DNA of 64,000 bases from Sungkyunkwania multivorans (GCF_042675645.1 NZ_JBHTJH010000017.1:620001-684000); one strand, 5' to 3'; shown: positions 16,535 through 25,868, numbered from the stretch's first letter. Numbers and translations are program-made. Notes: a model not told the origin generated them from the sequence alone.

Positions 16535-17620
16535 TTAATTGACGAAACCATCTCTTGTTCCACCTGGAGCAAAAAGAGCTCTCATGCGCGTCTTCTGTCC
16601 TTCAGAGAACATATACATACAAGCATCGTCCACATAATCCATATAGTTCATGGTCATGTCGTTAGAACGACAGTGTGCTGTTGGATATGATGGGCACCCG
16701 TAATTTGGACGGTCCGATGAAGGTGTATCAGCTACAAAATCATCTTGACGACATCTTCCGTCACCCCAAATGTGACGTAGGTTTAGATAGTGTCCTACTT
16801 CGTGAGTAGTGGTTCTTCCACCGTCAAATGGCGCTTGAACAAAACCAGTGGTGCCAAAATACTGTGGAGAGACTACAACACCATCCGTCGCGGCAGCTCC
16901 TCCTGGGAATTGCGCATATCCTAGGATTCCTCCGCCGATATTACAAACCCAAATATTGAGGTGCGTATCAGGACTAACGACATCAGAACCTCCGTTTGCA
17001 GAAGATTTCATCGCATCGTTAGTTCCCCAAGAAGTTCGTGTAGAAGAAACTCTGATCACCTGAGACAAGGTAAAGTTGATATCGGAATCAGCAACGCGCC
17101 CAGCGAATTCTGCAGGAACTTGATTTACGTCGCTATTGGTAGCATTGAAGTCTTTGTTTAAAACAGCGATCTGCGAATTGATCTGTGCATCACTGATATT
17201 TTCGTTGCTATTGCTGTAGATAACGTGTACAACGACAGGAATGTTGATCACTCCAAGGCCATCATCAACTGGATCGCCTCCACCGTCACCGCCGTTTCCA
17301 CCGCCACCGTTTCCGTTTCCGCCACCATTGCCACCTTTTGGTTTATGGGTGGCCATGAATTTACGGGCATGCAACTCTGCGTTATACATCTTCTGCCAAA
17401 GGCCTGGATCTTCATCTAACTGACGATTCAAAACAGTCATTGAGTGACAGGTCTTACCCTCGTTTCCTCTATTGGAAGTACTAACATCCTCAGTGTAAAG
17501 ATAAAAATCACTCATGTCTACCTCTTGATCGATCGCTTGCTCTTGAGTAGTCGTTTGGTCTTTTTCACAAGAAGTGAACATCATGGCCAAAGCAGCCATG
17601 CTTAAAAACATTTTCTTCAT
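16535..17620 (-). CDS. M43-type zinc metalloprotease lipoprotein
   Basis: A 361-residue lipoprotein (leader MKKMFLSMAALAMMFTSC, Cys18). A Gly/Asn-rich linker (about 95-117) separates the N-terminal part from a protease domain. The zinc site is HEVGHYLNLRH (His272, Glu273, His276, His282), followed by a Met-turn MNYMDY near 324. Cys residues after it (GRC, YGC, AHC, DAC) are placed as in the pappalysin/cytophagalysin family. It is probably a cell-surface or secreted protease. It lies between sufS and sufE but has its own terminator, so it is a passenger in the SUF region. Confidence 0.9.
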   Translation of the reverse strand: MKKMFLSMAALAMMFTSCEKDQTTTQEQAIDQEVDMSDFYLYTEDVSTSNRGNEGKTCHSMTVLNRQLDEDPGLWQKMYNAELHARKFMATHKPKGGNGGGNGNGGGGNGGDGGGDPVDDGLGVINIPVVVHVIYSNSNENISDAQINSQIAVLNKDFNATNSDVNQVPAEFAGRVADSDINFTLSQVIRVSSTRTSWGTNDAMKSSANGGSDVVSPDTHLNIWVCNIGGGILGYAQFPGGAAATDGVVVSPQYFGTTGFVQAPFDGGRTTTHEVGHYLNLRHIWGDGRCRQDDFVADTPSSDRPNYGCPSYPTAHCRSNDMTMNYMDYVDDACMYMFSEGQKTRMRALFAPGGTRDGFVN

Positions 17621-17757
17621 AAATTTTAGGTTTGGATTAAAAACTCAGCTGCCGAAGATATAAAAATCTAACAATAACGCAACATTTTGACCCAAAATTT
17701 AAAAAAATCGTTTTACTGTTGAGAATATAACATAATTAAGGTAAGGAATTCCCGTAC

Positions 17758-18972
17758 CTATGAGAGCATCATCTTCGCTCTTTTAACGGCTTCTACCAGT
17801 ATATCAATTTCGGCCTTCGTATTGTAGAATGCAAAGGAAGCGCGGACCGTACCCGGAATCTTATAGTAGTCCATGATCGGTTGGGCGCAATGGTGTCCCG
17901 TTCTTACAGCGATGCCAAGCTTATCTACGATGGTGCCAATGTCGTATGGGTGAATCCCTTCAATATTAAAGGAGATCACTGAAGTTTTATTTTTTGAAGT
18001 TCCGTAAATCTTTAACCCATCGATCTCTAAAAGCTTCTCCGTCGCGTATTCGAGGAGATCAGCCTCGTAGGCAGCAATATTGTCGAAACCGATGCTGTTC
18101 ATATAATCAATGGCAGCACCAAAGGCGATACCTCCACAAATGTTGGGGGTACCTGCCTCAAACTTGTGTGGAAGATCGGCGTAGGTGGTCTTTTCGAAGG
18201 TTACCGTAGCGATCATTTCGCCACCACCTTGATAGGGAGGCAATTTTTGTAACCACGCTTCTTTACCATACAACATTCCAACACCCGTTGGACCACACAT
18301 TTTATGTGCGGAGGTCACATAGAAATCAACATCTAAGGCCTGCACATCTGCTTTGAGATGTGGACATGCCTGAGCGCCATCGATCAGTATGGCAGCTCCC
18401 ACTGCATGGGCTTTTTCGATAATGATTTCAATGGGATTGATCGTTCCTAAGGCATTGGAGATATGATTTACAAAGACCAATTTGGTATTTTCAGAAAGCA
18501 ATTCTTCAAAGGAAGATAGGATCAATTCCCCTTCGTCGTTCATGGGTATCACCTTTAACTGGGCGCCTGTTTTTTCACAGAGCATTTGCCAAGGCACAAT
18601 ATTAGAGTGATGTTCCAATGCAGAGACCATTACCTCGTCTCCTTTTTTTAAGATGGAAGAAAATCCGTGCGCCACCAAGTTAATACCGTGTGTTGTCCCC
18701 GAAGTAAAAATGATCTCATGCGCCTGTGCCGCATTAAAATGCTTTTGGATCTTTTGGCGTGCTTGCTCGTATTTGTCGGTGGCCTCTTGGCTTAGTGTAT
18801 GAACCCCGCGATGAATATTGGCATTATAGTTACTGTAGTAATCAACAATGACATCGATGACCTGCTTTGGTGTTTGTGAGGTTGCGGCATTGTCAAAATA
18901 CACGAGTAGTTTGCCGTTAACGGTTCTATGGAGTATTGGGAAGTCCTTCCGGATCTGCTGGATGTCGATCAT
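17758..18972 (-). CDS. sufS: Cysteine desulfurase SufS
   Basis: A PLP enzyme of about 404 residues that takes sulfur from L-cysteine. The PLP lysine is in TSAHKMCGPTGVG and the catalytic Cys loop is RTGHHCAQP near the C-terminus, both as in group II desulfurases. I chose start MIDIQQIRKDF because a TATCTTTG element (18989-18996) lies so close that the ATG at 18984 would fall at or before the transcript start. The gene has its own promoter, separated from sufABCD by an opposite-strand gene. Confidence 0.95.
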   Translation of the reverse strand: MIDIQQIRKDFPILHRTVNGKLLVYFDNAATSQTPKQVIDVIVDYYSNYNANIHRGVHTLSQEATDKYEQARQKIQKHFNAAQAHEIIFTSGTTHGINLVAHGFSSILKKGDEVMVSALEHHSNIVPWQMLCEKTGAQLKVIPMNDEGELILSSFEELLSENTKLVFVNHISNALGTINPIEIIIEKAHAVGAAILIDGAQACPHLKADVQALDVDFYVTSAHKMCGPTGVGMLYGKEAWLQKLPPYQGGGEMIATVTFEKTTYADLPHKFEAGTPNICGGIAFGAAIDYMNSIGFDNIAAYEADLLEYATEKLLEIDGLKIYGTSKNKTSVISFNIEGIHPYDIGTIVDKLGIAVRTGHHCAQPIMDYYKIPGTVRASFAFYNTKAEIDILVEAVKRAKMMLS

Positions 18973-18988
18973 TTCTTTAATCATAATG

Positions 18989-18996
18989 CAAAGATA
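18989..18996 (-). promoter_or_regulatory. -7 element of sufS
   Basis: TATCTTTG on the minus strand matches TAnnTTTG exactly, ending 16 bases ahead of the preferred sufS start. The same octamer precedes sufA (25861-25868). Confidence 0.65.
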
Positions 18997-19102
18997 GCGA
19001 CTATTTGGTTCGGGTGTTTTTAGACAAAAGTTATAATTCTTATAAAGCTAGTGAGATTCGTTATAGTTTGATAATTTTATGTAGGGATATAAAATTTTTG
19101 AA

Positions 19103-20443
19103 ATGAGAAAATTAAAGTTTGTTTTTTTAGCATTGCTGCTGTTTCTGATTGTGCTGGTATACTTTAACTATCCAAAATTGAACATCGTCTCCGGATATTC
19201 GGCAAAGATGATGAGTTCTTCTGTTTTTGTTGCAGATCGGGGTTTTGAATATACGGATACTCACGATAATAATTTTGACCTTGTAGCCCATGCAGATGAT
19301 GAGGTTTTTTTAAGCGAAGGCTATGCCACGGCAAGTGTATTTGGTCTAATGGAACGAAAAGCGGTTTACCGAGAAGGCCTGGGAAGTGTATTGGTAAATG
19401 ATGAATACGATGCTGCAACCGCTTATCTAAAACCAAACCGTCAACGACTTCTTTCTGATTTGCCTTTTCCCTATGGAGATCTACCGCAGAAAGATACGGT
19501 GTTCCCTGAAATTGATTACAAAACCCTAGTAGCTGCTGTGGATTCTGCGTTCTCAAATAATAAGATCAGAAAGACCAGGGCAGTACTTGTGATCTATAAG
19601 GATCATATCATTGCTGAGAAATATGAAGAGGGCTTTGATAAAAACTCGAGATTTTTAGGTTGGTCAATGACAAAGAGCATTACCAGCACTATGTTTGGAG
19701 TGTTAGCGAAACAAGGAAAGATTCAGTTGGACCAAGCTGCACCGATCATCGAATGGCAAGATGATGAAAGAAAAGACATTACTATACAACATCTACTACA
19801 AATGAATAGTGGCTTGGAATGGAATGAGGATTACGGATCGATCTCCGATGTGACCGAGATGCTTTTTCTAGATAGTGATATGACCAAAAAGCAAGCGGCG
19901 AAAGAATTGGTTTATAAGCCCGGTTCTCATTGGAACTACTCCTCTGGAACTTCAAATTTACTATCTGGAATCGTCCGAAAACAGTTCGATACGCATCAAG
20001 AATACTTAGATTTTCCATATAAGGCCTTCATAGATAGGATAGGAATGCATTCGATGCTGCTAGAAGCAGATATGGAAGGGAATTATGTAGGGTCTTCCTA
20101 CTCTTGGGCAACGACCAGAGACTGGGCGAAGTTTGGGTTGCTGTATCTGCACCGAGGTAATTGGAATGGCGAACGGATCTTCAATGAAGACTGGGTGGAT
20201 TTTGTTTCAACACCTGCACCAAATAGCGGTGGCCAGTATGGAGGTCACTTTTGGTTGAACAGAGGCCCTGATAATTATATGCCCGATGTACCTGAAGACG
20301 CCTTTATGGCCAATGGATTCCAAGGCCAACGTGTTACTATCATTCCTTCCAAGGATATGGTCATCGTCCGCTTAGGATTGGCAGAATGGCCAGATTTTGA
20401 CTTTAATATGTTTTTAGGCGGTGTAGTGAAGGCGGTTCAATAA
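19103..20443 (+). CDS. Membrane-anchored serine hydrolase (class C beta-lactamase family)
   Basis: A 446-residue protein with one N-terminal membrane segment (about 4-23). The hydrolase domain (about 135-440) shows SMTK (Ser188, Lys191) as the SxxK nucleophile motif and WNYSSGTS (about 274) as the YxS/N motif. Its role could be a peptidase, esterase or D-amino-acid hydrolase; the sequence does not decide. It sits on the plus strand between sufD and sufS, convergent with sufD, and breaks the SUF gene order. Confidence 0.88.
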   Translation: MRKLKFVFLALLLFLIVLVYFNYPKLNIVSGYSAKMMSSSVFVADRGFEYTDTHDNNFDLVAHADDEVFLSEGYATASVFGLMERKAVYREGLGSVLVNDEYDAATAYLKPNRQRLLSDLPFPYGDLPQKDTVFPEIDYKTLVAAVDSAFSNNKIRKTRAVLVIYKDHIIAEKYEEGFDKNSRFLGWSMTKSITSTMFGVLAKQGKIQLDQAAPIIEWQDDERKDITIQHLLQMNSGLEWNEDYGSISDVTEMLFLDSDMTKKQAAKELVYKPGSHWNYSSGTSNLLSGIVRKQFDTHQEYLDFPYKAFIDRIGMHSMLLEADMEGNYVGSSYSWATTRDWAKFGLLYLHRGNWNGERIFNEDWVDFVSTPAPNSGGQYGGHFWLNRGPDNYMPDVPEDAFMANGFQGQRVTIIPSKDMVIVRLGLAEWPDFDFNMFLGGVVKAVQ

Positions 20444-20495
20444 CCCCTCCGCCTTACGGCACCTCCCCATGAAAAAGGGGAGGAATTTATTTTTA
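20444..20495 (+). terminator. Repeat element with hairpin and T-rich tail
   Basis: CCTCCCC-ATGAAAAA-GGGGAGG (20462-20483), followed by AATTTATTTTT, lies behind the serine hydrolase. The preceding CCCCTCCGCC makes it part of the dispersed C/G-rich repeat family. It may end the serine hydrolase transcript. Confidence 0.5.
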
Positions 20496-20511
20496 AGAAC
20501 GGGCTTAATCC

Positions 20512-21831
20512 CTATAAGTCAAACCCGAGATTAACACCAAGCTTATTGGCGATCAACTTGTTGATGCGCGTCTTCACTGCTGGTATCTTAACACTCTCCA
20601 AAACATTGTTCGCAAAGGCATAGGTAAGTAATCCTTTGGCTTCTTTCTCAGGAATTCCTCGTGTACGCAAATAGAAAAGCGCGTCGGTATCCAGCTGACC
20701 GATCGTACAACCATGCGAGCATTTTACATCATCAGCAAAGATCTCTAACTGCGGCTTGGTATTGATCGTCGCCTTGTCACTCAACAAAATATTGTTGTTC
20801 TGCTGAAAGGCATCTGTCTTCTGTGCTTCTTTTTCCACTAATACCTTCCCATTAAAGACACCGGTACTTTTGTCCGCGTAGATACCTTTATAATCTTGGT
20901 GACTCTCACAATTTGGTTCGGCATGATGGACCAAGGTATAATGGTCCACATGCTGTTTATCCTCGATAATGGTAATACCGTTCAAGGTAGAATCGATATG
21001 TTCTCCCTTTTGGTAAAAGTTGAGGTTATTTCTCGTCAATTTGCCTCCGAAAGAAAAGGTGTGCACCGATACTCGGCTATCTCTTTTCTGAGAAACATAG
21101 GTATTATCGATCAACGAAGCAGTTAGTTTATCGTTCTGGATCTTGTAGTAATCCACTATGGCGCGCTTATTGGCAAAGATCTCTGTGACAGAGTTGGTTA
21201 GAACCGGATTTTCCGTCAAACTTTGATGCCTTTCAATGATCTGTACATGGCTGTTCTCATCTACTACGATAAGGTTACGTGGTTGCAGCATCAACGAAGA
21301 TTCCTTTCCTGTGGCGAAATGAACTATTTGAATGGGTTTCTCAACAACTTTCCCTTTCGTGATGTGGATATAGGCACCTTCATTGGAGAATGCCGTATTC
21401 AACGCCGTAAGGCTATCGTCTTTTTTAGCAACCTGATTGAAGTAATTGTCGATAAGGATTCTATACTTAGGTTTGCTAAGTGCCGCAGACATTAGGCAAA
21501 CGTCGATACCATCGTGCGTTGTTTGCGACAAATGAGAACTATAGACGCCATCGATAAAGACAATCTTATAGCTGTCGATGTCATGGATAAAAAATCTTTT
21601 TACATCGGAATACTCCAAAGCGGTTTCTTCCTTGGGGAATACACTATAATCATGTTTTAATATCGCGTTCAGCGAAGTGTATTTCCAAGCCTCCTCTTTT
21701 TTTGTTGGGAAGCCTTTCTCTTCGAACATCTTCATCGCTTCTGAACGAACATCATGCACAGGAGCATCCACATCCACCTTATTTTCAAAGGCCATGAATG
21801 AAGAGATCAATTTTTCTTTTAATGCTATCAT
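20512..21831 (-). CDS. sufD: Fe-S scaffold subunit SufD
   Basis: A 439-residue protein of the SufBD family. The N-terminal helical part is followed by the right-handed beta-helix (about 150-390). The C-terminal signature DDVKCSHGCTIGQLD (about 372) and KEAKGLLTYAF are characteristic. It forms the SufBC2D complex that builds Fe-S clusters. It lies 76 bp after sufC, with a hairpin repeat in the gap. Confidence 0.95.
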   Translation of the reverse strand: MIALKEKLISSFMAFENKVDVDAPVHDVRSEAMKMFEEKGFPTKKEEAWKYTSLNAILKHDYSVFPKEETALEYSDVKRFFIHDIDSYKIVFIDGVYSSHLSQTTHDGIDVCLMSAALSKPKYRILIDNYFNQVAKKDDSLTALNTAFSNEGAYIHITKGKVVEKPIQIVHFATGKESSLMLQPRNLIVVDENSHVQIIERHQSLTENPVLTNSVTEIFANKRAIVDYYKIQNDKLTASLIDNTYVSQKRDSRVSVHTFSFGGKLTRNNLNFYQKGEHIDSTLNGITIIEDKQHVDHYTLVHHAEPNCESHQDYKGIYADKSTGVFNGKVLVEKEAQKTDAFQQNNNILLSDKATINTKPQLEIFADDVKCSHGCTIGQLDTDALFYLRTRGIPEKEAKGLLTYAFANNVLESVKIPAVKTRINKLIANKLGVNLGFDL

Positions 21832-21861
21832 AATTTGTCATTGACTCAGTCGAATCCTCGA

Positions 21862-21904
21862 TTTCCTGCGCCCGCCTGCCGGACGGGCAAGAAGGCAGGA
21901 ATCC
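21862..21904. repeat. Hairpin-containing repeat between sufC and sufD
   Basis: TTTCCTGCG ... AGGCAGGAATCC encloses an inner hairpin (GCCCG...CGGGC). The outer ends resemble the simpler element at 48971-48994 (ATTCCTG...CAGGAAT), so this looks like the same family with an insertion. It may modulate sufD relative to sufC. Confidence 0.5.
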
Positions 21905-21907
21905 AAT

Positions 21908-22660
21908 TTAATTTACAACCTCTTGTTTGATCCAGTCGTATCCTTTTTCTTCAAGCTCTAGCGCCAATTCTTTGCTCCCAGATTTTACGATTCTTCCATT
22001 GTGCAAAACATGCACGTAATCTGGTACGATATAGTCTAGCAAACGCTGATAGTGGGTGATCACCACAACGGCGTTATCTTTACTGCGTAATTTGTTCACA
22101 CCATTGGCAACAATACGAAGCGCATCGATATCTAGTCCAGAGTCAGTCTCATCCAAAATGGCCAATTTAGGCTCTAACATTGCCATTTGAAAGATCTCAT
22201 TACGTTTCTTTTCGCCACCAGAGAATCCTTCATTTAGGGATCGCGATAGAAATTTTCTGTCGATCTCAAGCAATTCTGCCTTCTCTCGGATCTTCTTCAG
22301 CATCTCGCTCGCAGGCATTTCGTCTTCTCCCTTTGCCTTGCGAGTTTCGTTGATAGCCGTTTTGATGAAGTTGGTGACGCTCACTCCAGGGATTTCTACA
22401 GGATACTGGAAGGACATGAACACTCCTTTATGAGCGCGTTCATCAGCCTCCAATTCACTAATATCTTCTCCTTCTAGATAAATCTCGCCTTGGGTCACTT
22501 CGTACTCCTCTTTTCCAGCGATCACTGACGATAGGGTGCTCTTACCCGATCCATTGGGTCCCATGATGGCGTGTACCTCGCCCGCTTTCACTTCAAGATC
22601 AATACCTTTAAGGATTTCCTTGTCCTCTACGCCTGCGTGTAAATTCTTTATTGTTAACAT
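21908..22660 (-). CDS. sufC: Fe-S assembly ATPase SufC
   Basis: A 250-residue ABC ATPase. Walker A is GPNGSGKST (about 35-43), the signature NEGFSGGEKKRNEI lies near 147, and Walker B LAILDETDSGLD near 171. SufC drives rearrangement of SufB-SufD during cluster assembly. It lies in the sufA-B-x-x-C-D run. Confidence 0.97.
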   Translation of the reverse strand: MLTIKNLHAGVEDKEILKGIDLEVKAGEVHAIMGPNGSGKSTLSSVIAGKEEYEVTQGEIYLEGEDISELEADERAHKGVFMSFQYPVEIPGVSVTNFIKTAINETRKAKGEDEMPASEMLKKIREKAELLEIDRKFLSRSLNEGFSGGEKKRNEIFQMAMLEPKLAILDETDSGLDIDALRIVANGVNKLRSKDNAVVVITHYQRLLDYIVPDYVHVLHNGRIVKSGSKELALELEEKGYDWIKQEVVN

Positions 22661-22697
22661 GCTCTATCTATATATGCTCTCCCTTTGACGGGTTGGG

Positions 22698-23090
22698 TTA
22701 TTCACTTTTAATCGTTATCGTATTGTTCTCTTCAGAAGGTGGACTCACAGAAACCACTTCTTTTATGGTCACCTCAAATGGCCAGCCTTCTGCATCTTTT
22801 TCTTTTGGTGTTATTATCCCTTTGATCGTAACAGGGACAAAATCAATCTCACTTTTCTTAAACGTTTTTACCGATGCATCCAACTCCTTCATTTTTTCGT
22901 CGATGGTCACTTTGTAGACCTCTTTCCCAGTACTTAATACAGCCGACTCTCCCATATATAAGAATTCTCCAGAGATGGTCGTCAGGTTTTCTTCAATGCT
23001 CTCTTCAACTCTGTCCTGTTTAGCTTCGTTCTTGCAGCTCACAACAGAAAGCAGCATGGTCAAGATCAAAAGGGTATTTTTCATATTCAA
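22698..23090 (-). CDS. Small lipoprotein inside the suf operon
   Basis: A 130-residue lipoprotein (leader LLILTMLLSVVSC, Cys19 from the first Met; a second Met two codons later is also possible). The mature part, with GEFLYMGESAVLSTGKEVYK and FVPVTIKGIITPKE, is beta-rich and resembles small OB-like domains, but I cannot name it. It starts 12 bp after the MBL lipoprotein and lies 37 bp ahead of sufC, so it should be co-transcribed with suf genes. Confidence 0.75.
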   Translation of the reverse strand: MNMKNTLLILTMLLSVVSCKNEAKQDRVEESIEENLTTISGEFLYMGESAVLSTGKEVYKVTIDEKMKELDASVKTFKKSEIDFVPVTIKGIITPKEKDAEGWPFEVTIKEVVSVSPPSEENNTITIKSE

Positions 23091-23102
23091 TCGATTTAGG
23101 TT

Positions 23103-23978
23103 TTAATACAGATAAGATGGTGCTTTCGGCATTTTTTTAAAATCCTCTTTTTGATGTTGAAGATATACTTTAGCATCCTTCTCCTTTGCGAAGGCTTCAA
23201 AAGCTTCCATACTCGCTTTGGTCTGTTCGACATCAGAATTAAAAATGGGAACTCTTCGATGCTCTCTATTCTCATAAAAGTGATAAAGATCACCAGTGAG
23301 TAAAAGTGGGCCATGTTCTGCCAGATCTAGAAAAAGCACCTGATGTCCGGGGGTATGCCCTGGCATCGATTTTATGATCACCGTACCATCGCCGAATACA
23401 TCAAAATCCCCTTTGAGTTTCTGGACCTTGGTCAATTCTTTAATGGCATTATAGTTATCGGTATTGTTCTTCTGCGATTCTTCGCTGGTGATATAGTCAT
23501 ATTCCGTTTCTTGAACCAACCAGGTCGCATCCTTAAAGGTGTTGGCCGTTCCGCTATGATCAAAATGCGTATGGGACAATGCGATATATTTAAAGTCGCT
23601 TGGGGTTAGACCAATGCTGGCCAGCTGTGATTGTACAGAATCGTTTCTCGAAACTGTAAAGTTTCCACTAGGAATGGTAAATGGTTCGGGCAGACTGACG
23701 AGAGATTCTGGCAGCCCAGCATCCCAAATTAGATTTCCATTAGGATGAGAGATCACATAAAAGGCATTGGCGAACTCTTTGGCCTGGCCTTGATAGGTGG
23801 TGTCTTGTGAAAACAATTGTAAATTGTTTGCCACTATCGTTCCACCGTCGAAGGTATAAAGCTTTAGCTGCGGTTTTGCAGGCGTTTCTTCTTTGGTCAA
23901 AACTTCGGGAGCCTCTTTCTTATTTTCTTTGCAAGCCACCGCACTCATTATCAAAATAATCGCTAAGAATCTTTTCAT
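23103..23978 (-). CDS. MBL-fold metallo-hydrolase lipoprotein (AHL lactonase-like)
   Basis: A 291-residue lipoprotein (Cys16, SAVACKEN). The metallo-beta-lactamase motif is SHTHFDHSG (His136, His138, Asp140, His141), with further ligands in MPGHTPGHQ (about 211) and TGDLYHFYEN (about 233). The arrangement resembles N-acyl homoserine lactonase-like hydrolases; activity on lactones is only a family-level suggestion. It begins 15 bp after sufB, an unusual place for an exported hydrolase. Confidence 0.87.
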   Translation of the reverse strand: MKRFLAIILIMSAVACKENKKEAPEVLTKEETPAKPQLKLYTFDGGTIVANNLQLFSQDTTYQGQAKEFANAFYVISHPNGNLIWDAGLPESLVSLPEPFTIPSGNFTVSRNDSVQSQLASIGLTPSDFKYIALSHTHFDHSGTANTFKDATWLVQETEYDYITSEESQKNNTDNYNAIKELTKVQKLKGDFDVFGDGTVIIKSMPGHTPGHQVLFLDLAEHGPLLLTGDLYHFYENREHRRVPIFNSDVEQTKASMEAFEAFAKEKDAKVYLQHQKEDFKKMPKAPSYLY

Positions 23979-23993
23979 TGTTGATGTTTTTAT

Positions 23994-25442
23994 CTATCCA
24001 ACAGAGCCTTCTAAGGATATCTCCAATAATTTTTGAGCCTCTACTGCAAATTCCATCGGTAGCTTGTTCAACACTTCTTTGCTAAAACCATTCACGATAA
24101 GAGCGATGGCCTTTTCGGTATCGATACCTCTTTGGTTGCAATAGAATATTTGGTCTTCACCGATCTTACTCGTTGTGGCCTCGTGCTCTATTTGAGCGGA
24201 TTTGTTTTTTGCTTCTATGTACGGGAAGGTATGAGCGCCACACTCATTCCCCATCAATAAGGAATCACATTGGCTAAAATTTCTGGCATTATCAGCTCTA
24301 GAACCGATCTGCACCAATCCGCGATAGCTGTTCTGTGATTTTCCAGCTGAGATACCTTTGGATATGATCGTACTCTTGGTGTTCTTCCCTAGATGAATCA
24401 TCTTAGTGCCGGTATCTGCCTGTTGGTAATTGTTTGTAACCGCAATCGAATAGAATTCTCCTGTAGAGTTATCTCCTTTCAGTATGCATGAAGGATATTT
24501 CCACGTTACAGCAGAGCCTGTCTCTACCTGCGTCCATGAGATCTTGGCATTGGTCTCACACAATCCACGTTTGGTCACAAAGTTAAATACGCCTCCTTTT
24601 CCTTCCTTATCGCCAGGAAACCAATTTTGCACTGTAGAATACTTGATCTCGGCATCATCCAATGCAATCAATTCTACGACTGCAGCATGCAATTGGTTCT
24701 CGTCCCTAGAGGGCGCCGTACAACCTTCCAAATAGCTTACATAGCTACCCTTATCGGCAATGACCAAAGTTCTTTCAAATTGACCCGTTCCTGCTTGGTT
24801 GATTCGAAAATAGGTGGAAAGTTCCATCGGGCAGCGTACACCTTTTGGGATATAGCAAAAGGACCCATCCGAGAAGACGGCTGAGTTTAATGCTGCGTAA
24901 AAATTATCTCTTTGCGGAACGACTGTGCCGATGTATTTCTTTACCAGTTCGGGATGTTCTTGAATCGCTTCAGAGATCGAACAAAAGATAATGCCTTTCT
25001 CGGCTAGGGTTTTCTTAAAGGTGGTCGCAACAGAAACAGAATCTACAACTACGTCCATGGCAACTCCCGCCAGCTTCTTTTGTTCATCTAAGGAAATACC
25101 AAGTTTTTCAAAAGTGGCCAATAGTTCTGGATCCACTTCATCGATACTGTCGTACTTTGCTTTGCTATTGGGAGCGGAATAATAGGAGATGGCCTGAAAG
25201 TCTGGCTTTGTATAATGAACATTCGCCCATTCTGGCTCTTCCATTGTTTTCCATGCTCGAAACGCTTCAAGGCGCCAATCGGTCATCCACTTGGGTTCGT
25301 TCTTCTTCTTAGAGATGGCCTTAACGATGTCTTCATTGAGACCAACAGGAAAAGTTTCGCTCTCTATATCGGTATAGAAACCGTATTCATATTCCTTGGT
25401 AGCCAAGTCTTTCTCTAAATCCTCTTCGGTATATTTGTTCAT
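23994..25442 (-). CDS. sufB: Fe-S scaffold subunit SufB
   Basis: A 482-residue protein. Recognisable phrases are FCSISEAIQEHPELVKKYIG, YIPKGVRCPMELSTYFRIN, YLEGCTAPSRDENQLHAAV and, near the C-terminus, ATTSKIGEDQIFYCNQRGI with the conserved Cys. SufB is the main scaffold on which the Fe-S cluster forms. It follows sufA by 58 bp. Confidence 0.97.
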   Translation of the reverse strand: MNKYTEEDLEKDLATKEYEYGFYTDIESETFPVGLNEDIVKAISKKKNEPKWMTDWRLEAFRAWKTMEEPEWANVHYTKPDFQAISYYSAPNSKAKYDSIDEVDPELLATFEKLGISLDEQKKLAGVAMDVVVDSVSVATTFKKTLAEKGIIFCSISEAIQEHPELVKKYIGTVVPQRDNFYAALNSAVFSDGSFCYIPKGVRCPMELSTYFRINQAGTGQFERTLVIADKGSYVSYLEGCTAPSRDENQLHAAVVELIALDDAEIKYSTVQNWFPGDKEGKGGVFNFVTKRGLCETNAKISWTQVETGSAVTWKYPSCILKGDNSTGEFYSIAVTNNYQQADTGTKMIHLGKNTKSTIISKGISAGKSQNSYRGLVQIGSRADNARNFSQCDSLLMGNECGAHTFPYIEAKNKSAQIEHEATTSKIGEDQIFYCNQRGIDTEKAIALIVNGFSKEVLNKLPMEFAVEAQKLLEISLEGSVG

Positions 25443-25457
25443 CTTCTACAGTTACTC

Positions 25458-25481
25458 GTTAACAGTTGTTAGTTAACAGTT
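25458..25481. repeat. Direct repeat ahead of sufB
   Basis: GTTAACAGTT occurs twice with GTTA between (25458-25467 and 25472-25481); GTTAAC itself is palindromic. It lies in the sufA-sufB gap. It may be a regulatory site or a simple replication slippage product. Confidence 0.4.
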
Positions 25482-25500
25482 CTTTCAAATTCGCAATAAA

Positions 25501-25830
25501 TTATAGTGAAAAGCTCTCGCCGCAACCGCAGGTACGTTGGGCGTTGGGATTATTAAAAACAAAGCCTTTACCATTCAATCCGCCCGAATATTCGAGTGTG
25601 GTACCCACGAGGTACAGAAAACTTTTCTTGTCGACTATAATTCGCACGGAATTATCTTCGAAGACCTTATCGTCTTCATTTTGATTATTATCAAAATCCA
25701 AGTCGTATGACAAGCCAGAGCATCCACCACTTTTTACGCCGACGCGTACATAGTCTTTGGTGGCATCAAAACCCTCCTCGGTCATCAACTGGACGACCTT
25801 TTGCTTGGCTGAATCTGAAACTTTGATCAT
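25501..25830 (-). CDS. sufA: A-type Fe-S carrier SufA/HesB family
   Basis: 109 residues from MIKVSDSAKQKVV. The A-type Cys ligands are in KSGGCSGLSYDL and the C-terminal RTCGCGESFSL. The open frame extends 21 codons upstream to an ATG at 25893, but a TATCTTTG -7 element (25861-25868) lies in that extension, so the internal ATG is the real start. SufA carries Fe-S clusters from the scaffold to targets. It is the first gene of the suf run. Confidence 0.94.
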   Translation of the reverse strand: MIKVSDSAKQKVVQLMTEEGFDATKDYVRVGVKSGGCSGLSYDLDFDNNQNEDDKVFEDNSVRIIVDKKSFLYLVGTTLEYSGGLNGKGFVFNNPNAQRTCGCGESFSL

Positions 25831-25860
25831 ATCTTTAATTAGATTATTTCTAAATGAATG

Positions 25861-25868
25861 CAAAGATA
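25861..25868 (-). promoter_or_regulatory. -7 element of the sufA-led operon
   Basis: TATCTTTG on the minus strand, 30 bp ahead of the sufA ATG at 25830. It fixes the sufA start by excluding the longer frame. Confidence 0.7.
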
